NCBI GenBank assembly: GCA_910579155.1 | Contig: CAJTTS010000089.1 | Coordinates: 1 to 12,528 of the forward strand | Origin: an uncultured Oscillospiraceae bacterium | GTDB lineage: Bacteria; Bacillota_A; Clostridia; Oscillospirales; Oscillospiraceae | DNA length: 12,528 nt | Reading direction: 5' to 3' | Part shown: one piece after another, positions 6,566 to 12,528 of the stretch | How the letters are laid out: the number at the start of each line of letters is the position of its first letter | Position numbering within the stretch: the first letter of the stretch is position 1 | Translations under genes and position numbers: made by a program | Notes under the pieces: generated by a model | The model's input: the letters and a program-made list of their open reading frames with translations, nothing else | Databases searched by the model: none | What the model was told of the DNA's origin: nothing

Positions 6566-7999
6566 TTACCACAGGCCGAAGGTGCAGCTCAAGGGGACCC
6601 AGATCGCCGTGATGACCGAGATGAACAGACAGATGGGCACAGTGGCTTTTATCTGAGTGCCTACCGAGTAATAGCCATAGTTGTAGGCCATCAGGGGGAG
6701 CGTGTCGATGGGGATCATGAAAGCGCACAGCCCGCAGTACAGCAGCGGCACCACCGCCACCACCGGGTTGAGCCCAAAGCCCAGGCAGATTGCGATCAGC
6801 GGCACGGACAGCTGATTGGTGAGGGAGTTTCCGATGGGCATGAGCAGCAGGAGCAGCCAAGCCACCAGTGTGATTGCCAGGGCCAGGACATAGGGGTTGA
6901 TCTGGCCCACGTTGAGGCTCGCCACAGTTTCCGCCAGAAAGGCCACCACGCCGTTGGCCGCCAGCCTGCCGGACAGGGTGGTCAGTGCGCCGAACACGAT
7001 GAACATGCTCCAGTTGACGTTTTTGAAGAAGTCCGGGATGGTCATGACGCCCAGGCCCGGGCATACGAACAGGAACAGGCCGGTCATGGCCACAATGGTG
7101 GTGTTCAGGTACGGGAACCAAGTGGAGAGGATCCACAGTGTAAACATGCCGCCACAGATGAGACAGGTCTTGATCTCGGGGATGGACCACTTCGCGTCTA
7201 TCTCAAGGCTGTTCAGGTAGCCTTCGATCTCCCCGGCGGACAGCTGCGCCGGCTTATATGCTCTGGAGAGGAAAAACCAGGCGAACAGAATGGTCAGAAT
7301 ACCCAGCGGCGCGCCGATCACCATCCAGGCCAGAAAAGTGATATTGATGTTGGCCGCAGCCTGAAGCCGCTCCATCACCATCACGTTGATGGCCGCGCCG
7401 GCTGGGGTGATCACGCCGCCGGCCATCCCCGCGATGGGCACGCCCAAAATAAACGCGCAGGCGGTGCGTGTGCGCTCCTTTCCCTCGGGAAACAGCTTGA
7501 CAAATTGGTCGGCCAGGGGCAGGAATGCCGCCACAACCGGAAGGTTGCTCATGATGGAGGACACAATGCCGCACACCAGCATGATGGCCAGCAGTACGCC
7601 GGTGGTGGTCTTGCCAAAGGTCCTGATAACCCAGCGCATCATCCGCTTCGCCACGGGCGTGGTGGTGATGGCGGCGGTGATGCCAAAGGACGCGAAGATA
7701 AAGAAGGTGGTGGGGTTGGCAAAGCCGGCCAGGGACTCGCCGACGTTTGTGCACACGCCGGTGAAGTAGAGCATAGGCACCAGCAGGATGCCGATGGTGG
7801 CCACGGGAAAGGTCCGGCAGATCAGTAGGCAGATGGTGGCCACCAGTACGCCAATCGTGTTGATCCCAGCCCGGGTCAGCGACTCGGACACAGGGATAAG
7901 GTACATGACGAATAGGGCTGCGACGGCCAGGATCAATCCAACCAACTGTGTTTTGTTGAAGAGCACCGATTTCCCGGAGTTCTTCTGCTCGGTAGACAT
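6566..7999 (-). CDS. SLC13/DASS-family anion transporter
   Basis: This 477-residue integral membrane protein has about 11-12 hydrophobic segments. Examples are residues 19-37, 47-62, 68-83, 98-114, 134-162, 182-208, 221-245, 280-295, 300-313, 331-343, 371-389, 399-430 and 453-473, some of them re-entrant loops. The inverted-repeat layout with SNLPVVAAFLPLADQF (151-166) and GGVITPAGAAINVMVME (194-210), and a second set MPIGNSLTNQ (387-396) and IPIDTLPLMAYNYGYYS (429-445), matches the divalent-anion:Na+ symporter superfamily. The usual SNT motif reads SNL in the first repeat and SLT in the second, and TPIGTPPN reads TPAGAAIN, so the anion may differ from succinate or citrate. The ATG at 7999 has AAAGGA 9 bases upstream; a GTG at 8005 would be too close to it. 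It is the first gene of the minus-strand operon, behind a clear promoter. Confidence 0.87.
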   Translation of the reverse strand: MSTEQKNSGKSVLFNKTQLVGLILAVAALFVMYLIPVSESLTRAGINTIGVLVATICLLICRTFPVATIGILLVPMLYFTGVCTNVGESLAGFANPTTFFIFASFGITAAITTTPVAKRMMRWVIRTFGKTTTGVLLAIMLVCGIVSSIMSNLPVVAAFLPLADQFVKLFPEGKERTRTACAFILGVPIAGMAGGVITPAGAAINVMVMERLQAAANINITFLAWMVIGAPLGILTILFAWFFLSRAYKPAQLSAGEIEGYLNSLEIDAKWSIPEIKTCLICGGMFTLWILSTWFPYLNTTIVAMTGLFLFVCPGLGVMTIPDFFKNVNWSMFIVFGALTTLSGRLAANGVVAFLAETVASLNVGQINPYVLALAITLVAWLLLLLMPIGNSLTNQLSVPLIAICLGFGLNPVVAVVPLLYCGLCAFMIPIDTLPLMAYNYGYYSVGTQIKATVPICLFISVITAIWVPLSCTFGLW

Positions 8000-8057
8000 A
8001 CGCACTCATCCTTTCTCATTTTTCCAGGAGGCGGGCCAAAACAACGACTATCCTCGT

Positions 8058-8085
8058 GGTTATTTTGCAATATAGCAAAATAACC
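8058..8085. promoter_or_regulatory. Perfect inverted repeat, probable operator over the -10 box
   Basis: GGTTATTTTGC (8058-8068) and GCAAAATAACC (8075-8085) form a perfect 11-bp inverted repeat around AATATA. The spacer is, on the minus strand, the -10 hexamer TATATT of the transporter promoter. The AT-rich dyad of this size would fit a dimeric regulator such as a LysR-type protein, two of which are coded downstream. A site centred on -10 points to repression, or to tight control of promoter access. Confidence 0.65.
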
Positions 8086-8097
8086 GGGAAACCTCAA
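8069..8097 (-). promoter_or_regulatory. Sigma-70-type promoter of the transporter/reductase operon
   Basis: On the minus strand, TTGAGG (8092-8097) and TATATT (8069-8074) are separated by exactly 17 bases. Each matches the housekeeping consensus at 4 to 5 of 6 positions. Transcription would begin near 8062, giving a leader of roughly 60 bases before the transporter start at 7999. The -10 box forms the centre of the inverted repeat at 8058-8085. Confidence 0.7.
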
Positions 8098-8298
8098 TTC
8101 TATTTTTAGTGCACTTTTTCCAAATGGGAAAATGCCGTCCCGCCCAAGGCCGATTGCCAAATCGCTCTGTTCACGCTACGGCCCCCAAACCGCACTGTGA
8201 GCAATCCGACCCGGCTATTTTCAATTGGATGGAACCGCGTCTCTGGGGCGTTCCAGCGCTTGTATATCCAAAACGGAAACGCTTGCGTCAATTTGGAA

Positions 8299-8327
8299 TT
8301 GAACCTTCAAGGCCATTTTACTATAAT
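8299..8327 (+). promoter_or_regulatory. Sigma-70-type promoter of the electron-transfer operon
   Basis: TTGAAC (8299-8304) and a consensus TATAAT (8322-8327) are separated by exactly 17 bases. Transcription would start near 8334, leaving about 40 bases before the ATG at 8373. This is the best promoter match in the window and serves the nuoE-like gene and the two genes behind it. Confidence 0.8.
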
Positions 8328-8372
8328 TTTGATTGCAGAAGCAGGCCGACTATTTTGGAAGGTGTGATTGCA

Positions 8373-8861
8373 ATGCGCGAACGCCGCGTCCCGGACCTCG
8401 CCGCTCTGGATGAATTGCTTCGGGAATATGACAGTGATTCCAGCAATTTGATCGCGATCCTTCAGCAAACCCAGGAAATCTATGGATATCTGCCCGAGGA
8501 AGCTCTATACCGGATCGCCAGCGCCACCGGCTGCCCGGCTGCGGCGGTGTTCGGCGTGTCCACCTTCTACTCCCAGTTTCGCGTGGCCCCAGTGGGAAAA
8601 TACCTCATCCTGCTGTGCAAGGGCACCGCCTGCTATGTCGGCGGCGCCGACCCCATCGAGGCGGCCATCCGAAACTATCTGGACATACCTCAGGGCGGTA
8701 CTACGGAAGATGGGCTGTTTACCCTGGAGGGCGTCGCTTGCATCGGCTGTTGCTGTCTGGCCCCGGCCATGATGGTAAACGGCCGGACATACGGCCACCT
8801 CACCCCGAACTATGCTCTGAGCGTGCTGAGGGAGCTGAAGGCAAAGGAAGGGAGCGCATGA
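8373..8861 (+). CDS. NuoE/HydC-like 2Fe-2S subunit of an NADH-dependent flavoprotein complex
   Basis: This 162-residue protein has the two-part NuoE layout. A helical N-terminal domain contains LIAILQQTQEIYGYLPEEAL (26-45) and GVSTFYSQF (61-69). A thioredoxin-like [2Fe-2S] domain follows with C82-x4-C87 and C123-x3-C127 in VACIGCCCLAPAMMVNG. Two further cysteines, C126 and C128, stand beside the last ligand. In complex I, in [FeFe] hydrogenases and in NAD-linked formate dehydrogenases this subunit sits beside the FMN subunit and takes part in electron transfer from NADH. The ATG at 8373 has GGAAGG about 10 bases upstream and a strong promoter ahead. Its TGA overlaps the ATG of the next gene. 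No hydrogenase or formate dehydrogenase catalytic subunit is in the window. Confidence 0.92.
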   Translation: MRERRVPDLAALDELLREYDSDSSNLIAILQQTQEIYGYLPEEALYRIASATGCPAAAVFGVSTFYSQFRVAPVGKYLILLCKGTACYVGGADPIEAAIRNYLDIPQGGTTEDGLFTLEGVACIGCCCLAPAMMVNGRTYGHLTPNYALSVLRELKAKEGSA

Positions 8862-10630
8862 AAAGCGTAGTCGTGGGCCAGGGCAGTTGCGGCTTGGCCG
8901 CCGGTGCCGGGAAGGTCTTTGCCGCCCTTCAGGATCTCCAGCCTAAAAACAGCTTCAGGCTGCGGGCCGCGGGCTGCTTGGGCATGTGCTACCTGGAGCC
9001 CATCGTGGACCTGTATGACGGCGGCGGGCTGGTCCGCCGCCTGGTCCGCGTCAAAGCAGAACACGCCGCCGCCATTGCCGCCGCCGTTTCCAGCGGCCGG
9101 TGGGAGGACGTAGATCATCTGGCCATTTCCCAGGAGGATGCCAGCGTTTTGGCCCGTCAGACCCGCATTGCTCTGCGCAATTGCGGCCTGACAGACCCCA
9201 CCGACATCGGCGATTATATCGCTCGGGGCGGCTATGCGGCGGCCCGCCGCGCCCTCACTGGGCTGACGCCGGAAGAGGTTGTGGCCGAGGTGCGGACATC
9301 TGGGCTTGTGGGGCGCGGCGGAGCGGGCTTTCCTACCTGGTCCAAATGGTCCGCCGCTCGCGCCGCACCGGGGACGGTCAAGTATTTCATCTGCAATGGA
9401 GATGAGGGAGACCCTGGCGCTTTCATGGACCGCGCCCTGCTGGAGAGCGACCCGCACAGTGTTCTGGAGGGGATGCTCATCGGGGCCTACGCCATCGGGG
9501 CCGTCGAACTCATCGTCTATGTCCGGGCGGAGTATCCCCTAGCGGTGTCCAGGCTGCGCCGCGCCGTCGAACAGGCCAAGGAGCATGGATTTTTTGGTGA
9601 CCGCGCCATGGGTTCCCGCTTTTCCTGCCGCATCCGCGTCCACATCGGGGCGGGAGCCTTTGTCTGCGGGGAGGAAACCGCCCTCATCGCCTCCCTGGAA
9701 GGCCGCCGGGGGATGCCCGCCCCGCGCCCTCCATATCCGGTCCAGCGGGGGTATAAGGGACAGCCCACCTGCATCAACAACGTGGAGACCCTGGCCAATC
9801 TCCCCTGGATATTCCAAAACGGCGGGGCGGCCTTCGCCGCCATCGGAACACGAGCCAGCACAGGCACCAAAGTATTCGCCTTGGCGGGCCAGGTCCGCCG
9901 GGGCGGCTTAGTGGAAGTGCCCATGGGCACGCCCTTGCGGGAGATCGTCTTTGGACTGGGGGGCGGAGCGTGTGGCGGTGCCCCCCTCAAGGCTGTTCAG
10001 CTGGGCGGCCCCTCTGGCGGCTGCCTGCCCGAATCTATGCTGGACACCCCAGTGGATCACCAGGCCCTGGCCTCCACAGGGGCCATGATGGGCTCCGGCG
10101 GCCTCGTGGTCATGGACGCCTCCACCTGCATGGCAGAGATGGCCCGCTTTTTCCTCCGCTTCATTGCCGCAGAAAGCTGCGGGAAATGCGCACCTTGCCG
10201 TATCGGCACCCATCGGGCCGAGGAGATCCTCACCCGCATCGTCGGCGGAGAGGGCCGGGCGGGCGACGCCGCTCTGCTGGAGGAGCTGTCCCTGGCCGTG
10301 CAGGACGGCGCGCTTTGCGGCCTGGGCAGGACCGCCCTCAATCCGGTGCTCACTACGCTGCGCTACTTCAGAGATGAGATCGAGGCCCACATCCGGGACA
10401 AGTCCTGCCCCGCCGGCCGCTGCCCCGCCCTGCGCACCTATTACATCATTCCCAAGCTGTGCCGGAATTGCCGGCTGTGCCTCAAAAGCTGCCCGGTCAA
10501 CTGCATCCGCCGCATTCCGGGCAAAACCTTTGTCATCGATCAGACCGTCTGCATCAAATGCGACGCCTGTATTTCTTACTGCCCCTTCGACGCCATTGTG
10601 GTCCTGCAAGGAGGTGCTCCCGATGTCTGA
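8858..10630 (+). CDS. NuoF/HydB-like NADH-oxidising FMN subunit with ferredoxin domain
   Basis: This 590-residue protein has the multi-domain order of HydB-type subunits. Residues 1-65 are a thioredoxin-like region with C11, C40 and C44; only three cysteines are visible, so its [2Fe-2S] cluster may be unusual or absent. The NuoF core follows: FMN-binding GLVGRGGAGFPTWSKW (149-164), NADH-binding CNGDEGDPGAFMDRALLESD (179-198), and the N3-type [4Fe-4S] site ESCGKCAPCRIG with C441, C444, C447 and C487. The C-terminus has two bacterial-ferredoxin [4Fe-4S] motifs, C535-x2-C538-x2-C541-x3-C545 and C565-x2-C568-x2-C571-x3-C575. The protein should oxidise NADH at FMN and pass electrons through the clusters; electron bifurcation is known for the HydABC group. 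The ATG overlaps the preceding stop (ATGA) with AAGGGAG upstream, and the end overlaps the next gene by 8 bases. Confidence 0.93.
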   Translation: MKSVVVGQGSCGLAAGAGKVFAALQDLQPKNSFRLRAAGCLGMCYLEPIVDLYDGGGLVRRLVRVKAEHAAAIAAAVSSGRWEDVDHLAISQEDASVLARQTRIALRNCGLTDPTDIGDYIARGGYAAARRALTGLTPEEVVAEVRTSGLVGRGGAGFPTWSKWSAARAAPGTVKYFICNGDEGDPGAFMDRALLESDPHSVLEGMLIGAYAIGAVELIVYVRAEYPLAVSRLRRAVEQAKEHGFFGDRAMGSRFSCRIRVHIGAGAFVCGEETALIASLEGRRGMPAPRPPYPVQRGYKGQPTCINNVETLANLPWIFQNGGAAFAAIGTRASTGTKVFALAGQVRRGGLVEVPMGTPLREIVFGLGGGACGGAPLKAVQLGGPSGGCLPESMLDTPVDHQALASTGAMMGSGGLVVMDASTCMAEMARFFLRFIAAESCGKCAPCRIGTHRAEEILTRIVGGEGRAGDAALLEELSLAVQDGALCGLGRTALNPVLTTLRYFRDEIEAHIRDKSCPAGRCPALRTYYIIPKLCRNCRLCLKSCPVNCIRRIPGKTFVIDQTVCIKCDACISYCPFDAIVVLQGGAPDV

Positions 10631-12242
10631 AACGCTCTGCCTCACCATCAATGGCCGGGAGGTTTTTGGGAAAACCGGCGATACCATTTTGCAGGTGGCC
10701 TTGGACCACGGCATCCACATCCCCCACCTGTGCGGGCAGACGTGCCTGGAACCCTTCGGGGCCTGCGGGCTCTGCCTAGTGGAGCCAGAGGGCGGCGGGC
10801 GGCTGCTGCGCGCCTGCTCCACACCTGCCGGCGAAGGCATGGCCGTGGACAGCGAAACTCCGCGGGTCCGCCGGGCTAGACGGATGGCCTTGGAGCTGCT
10901 GCTCAGCGACCATGATGGAGACTGCGTCGGCCCCTGCGCCCTAGCCTGCCCCGCCCATGTGGACTGTCAGGGCTTCCTCCGCGCCGCCGCTCATGGTGAC
11001 TTGCGGCAGGCCGCCGCCGTTCTTTTGGACCGTCTCCCCCTGCCCGCTTCCACTGGAAGGGTATGCACCCACCCCTGCGAGGCGGCTTGCCGCCGCCGGC
11101 TTGTGGAGGCCCCGTTGTCTATCGCCGGTCTGCAGGTCTTTGCAGCCGAGGTAAATTTGCGCGCGCCTCAGCCCGTCCGCCCTCGGGTCAGCCCGGCGAC
11201 AGGCCGTTCTGTGGCAGTGGTAGGCGGCGGGCCCTGCGGGCTGTCAGCGGCCTGCTTTTTGGCGCGCATGGGCCACTTGGTCACCCTGTTCGATGCCCTG
11301 CCCCAAATGGGCGGGACGCTGCGCACCGCCGTCTCCCCTGCCCGCCTTCCCCGGGATGTTCTGGACCTTGAGATCGCTGAAATCGAGGCGCTTGGCGTTC
11401 AGTTTGTCCCCGGCCACCGGATTTCGAGCGGCCAGGAACTCTCTGACCTCCGGTCAGGATATGACGCTGTGCTCCTGGCCATCGGAGCCGGAACGGCGGC
11501 TTCCGGAATCGCTGACGGGCTGCTCCCGCCCCGGGATGCCGCCGCCCGCCGGGTCGGCCCGGACATCCTTCCAGAACTGCCGCGGACCACCGCAGGCCGT
11601 TTCGCAGTGGAACCCAGCTCTTACCGTGTTTCCCTGGAGGGGGTATTCGCGGCTGGCGACGCCGCCGGGCGCGGCGTGAGCCATGCCGCCGCCGCCGTTG
11701 GGCAGGCAGCCGCCGCCTCTGCCGCCATTGACGCGTTTTTGCGGGGCGTCTCCCCACCCCGGCCCGCCGCTCCCCGCTCTCGCCGCTCGGTGTCCTCCGG
11801 CGGCCTCCAAACCGTGGAACACAGGCCGAGGGCGGACTGCCCAGCCGACGGCTTTTCTCTTGAAGCGGCCCAAGCCGAAGCGATACGATGCCTGTCGTGC
11901 GGCTGCTCTGCCTATCCCAGCTGCGGTCTGCTCCACGAGCTTGATGCCGAGCAGATCCGTCTGGGCCGGTTGGGCGGCCCACCCAAGAGGGACGGCCCGC
12001 AGTCCCGCCCCGGCGCAATTCTGTACGACCGGAGCAAGTGCATATTGTGCGGACAATGCGTCCGCGTTTGCCATGAGGGGGCCAAACAGGATCTGCTTGA
12101 CTTTACCGCCCGGGGTTTTGACACCTCGATTCATGCCGTTCCCTCCTATCCCGGTCAGGAAGCCGTCTGCCAAAGCTGCCGCCGCTGTGTAGGGATATGC
12201 CCCACAGGCGCGCTCCGTCCGGCTCCCGAGGGCGGCCTTTAG
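10623..12242 (+). CDS. NuoG/GltD-like fused iron-sulfur flavoprotein lacking the NAD(P)H-binding domain
   Basis: This 539-residue fusion has in order: a plant-type [2Fe-2S] domain (C37, C48, C51, C65); the GltD-type N-terminal cluster region (C101, C105, C109, C115 with GPCALACPAHVDC, then GRVCTHPCEAAC with C148, C152, C156); an FAD-binding Rossmann fold (VGGGPCGLSAACFLARMG, 200-217); the second FAD motif GVFAAGDA (340-347); a Cys-rich stretch (C423, C426, C428, C434); and two ferredoxin [4Fe-4S] motifs (C473, 476, 479, 483 and C516, 519, 522, 526). Between YDAVLLAIGAG (280-290) and VGPDILPELP (311-320) only about 20 residues remain. GltD-type enzymes carry a whole pyridine-nucleotide domain with a second GxGxx[GA] motif there. 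The FAD may thus exchange electrons only with iron-sulfur partners. The start has AGGAGGTG upstream and overlaps the NuoF-like gene by 8 bases. Confidence 0.9.
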   Translation: MSETLCLTINGREVFGKTGDTILQVALDHGIHIPHLCGQTCLEPFGACGLCLVEPEGGGRLLRACSTPAGEGMAVDSETPRVRRARRMALELLLSDHDGDCVGPCALACPAHVDCQGFLRAAAHGDLRQAAAVLLDRLPLPASTGRVCTHPCEAACRRRLVEAPLSIAGLQVFAAEVNLRAPQPVRPRVSPATGRSVAVVGGGPCGLSAACFLARMGHLVTLFDALPQMGGTLRTAVSPARLPRDVLDLEIAEIEALGVQFVPGHRISSGQELSDLRSGYDAVLLAIGAGTAASGIADGLLPPRDAAARRVGPDILPELPRTTAGRFAVEPSSYRVSLEGVFAAGDAAGRGVSHAAAAVGQAAAASAAIDAFLRGVSPPRPAAPRSRRSVSSGGLQTVEHRPRADCPADGFSLEAAQAEAIRCLSCGCSAYPSCGLLHELDAEQIRLGRLGGPPKRDGPQSRPGAILYDRSKCILCGQCVRVCHEGAKQDLLDFTARGFDTSIHAVPSYPGQEAVCQSCRRCVGICPTGALRPAPEGGL

Positions 12243-12265
12243 CAAGATTGGAAGCCTCTTTTTTT
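12234..12265 (+). terminator. Probable Rho-independent terminator of the plus-strand operon
   Basis: GGCCTT (12234-12239), overlapping the stop codon region, pairs with AAGCC (12252-12256) with one bulged C. This is followed by TC and a run of seven T (12259-12265). The stem is short but the T-run is strong. A second small dyad, CCCG/CGGG, follows at 12267-12283. The remaining bases up to the repeat at 12326 show nothing further. Confidence 0.5.
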
Positions 12266-12325
12266 GCCCGATCAGCAAACGGGTCTGATTTTCGGCTGAA
12301 AATGAAAAAAACCTGCTAATTGATC

Positions 12326-12490
12326 AGGCGCTGTTTGAAAATTGGAAATGTGCCCAACGGTGAGGGATCTTTTCGCCAGACGAAGCCAATTTGACGCAGG
12401 AATACTTGGTGTATTCCAAGGAAAATTGGCAAAGTATGGCGGAAAAAGAGCCACCGTTTGGGTATGATGACAATTTTCAAACAAGCCCTA
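12326..12490 (+). mobile_element. 165-bp MITE-like palindromic element, copy 2
   Basis: This copy is identical in length and orientation to the element at 457-621, with a single difference (C at 12369 against T at 500). It has the same terminal inverted repeats and central hairpin. Its left border is CA rather than TA, so a simple TA target duplication is not seen around this copy alone; TA does border the two outer ends of the pair. No transposase is coded. The last 38 bases of the window (12491-12528) hold no recognisable feature. Confidence 0.8.
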
Positions 12491-12528
12491 GAGTCTGTTT
12501 TAAAACCATCAAAGTAGCCAAATGAGGA

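Larger units (their letters stand above)
8006..8372. other. Divergent intergenic control region
   Basis: This gene-free stretch separates the two divergent operons. Besides the two promoters and the operator-like repeat it contains a small perfect inverted repeat, TTTTCC (8116-8121) and GGAAAA (8127-8132), and GGAAC/GTTCC near 8231-8255. About 200 bases (8100-8298) between the two promoters are left without an assigned role, enough for upstream regulator sites. A plus-strand frame runs open through part of it into the NuoE-like gene, but its residues look non-coding and the gene start with its ribosome binding site is at 8373. Confidence 0.7.

Noticed and set aside
5514..7190. Minus-strand 558-codon extension ahead of reductase paralog A
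   Set aside because: The extra N-terminal part overlaps the transporter gene in another frame and has non-protein-like His/Arg/Pro-rich composition. The real start is the ATG at 6455 with its own ribosome binding site.
6485..7828. Long plus-strand open frame of 447 codons opposite the transporter
   Set aside because: It lies antisense to a clear membrane transporter gene, is extremely rich in Gln, His, Gly and Asp with no family pattern, and starts at a TTG without a ribosome binding site. It is a by-product of GC-rich codon use.
10164..12242. Longer version of the NuoG/GltD-like protein starting at 10164
   Set aside because: The extra 153 codons are out-of-frame sequence of the NuoF-like gene. 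The ATG at 10623 has a strong AGGAGGTG site and starts directly with the [2Fe-2S] domain.
8373..12242. Hydrogenase (HydABC) or formate dehydrogenase operon
   Set aside because: There is no H-cluster motif set and no molybdopterin subunit. Only the electron-input part of such complexes is present.

Overview
The window looks like chromosomal DNA of a fairly GC-rich anaerobic Firmicute. A gut-type member of the class Clostridia (Oscillospiraceae-like) is my best guess. I infer this from the AGGAGG-type ribosome binding sites, the ferredoxin and NuoEF-like flavoprotein content, and tightly packed operons with 4-base ATGA overlaps. I see no rRNA or tRNA gene that would fix the taxonomy.

Layout. 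Bases 1-456 hold a hairpin, a patch of CTTGA/TCAAG repeats and a start-less gene remnant. A 165-bp MITE-like element follows (457-621). From 619 to 7999 everything is coded on the minus strand. In transcription order these are: a SLC13/DASS-type anion transporter; three paralogous cytoplasmic 2x[4Fe-4S] proteins of the QueG/reductive-dehalogenase-like superfamily, with a small unknown protein between the second and third; a terminator-like hairpin; two translationally coupled LysR-type regulators; and a NimA-like FMN-binding flavoprotein. Bases 8000-8372 are a divergent control region with a convincing promoter in each direction and a perfect 11-bp inverted repeat centred on the minus-strand -10 box. 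From 8373 to 12242 the plus strand codes a three-gene electron-input module: a NuoE-like 2Fe-2S subunit, a NuoF/HydB-like FMN subunit with ferredoxin clusters, and a NuoG/GltD-like fused iron-sulfur flavoprotein. A second copy of the 165-bp element (12326-12490, same orientation, one mismatch) closes the block, so almost the whole gene set is bracketed by two direct repeats.

How the genes may work together (inference). The transporter imports a small organic anion. The NuoEF-like subunits take electrons from NADH. The iron-sulfur/FAD subunit passes them on, and one or more of the three QueG/RdhA-like proteins use them for a reduction, possibly cobalamin-dependent. The LysR pair would sense the substrate or a product and act at the divergent promoter region. 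The substrate cannot be read from the sequence. The most unusual points are the triplicated reductase-like genes with an embedded unknown small protein, the lack of the usual NAD(P)H-binding domain in the GltD-like subunit, the operator-like palindrome on the -10 box, and the flanking direct repeats.
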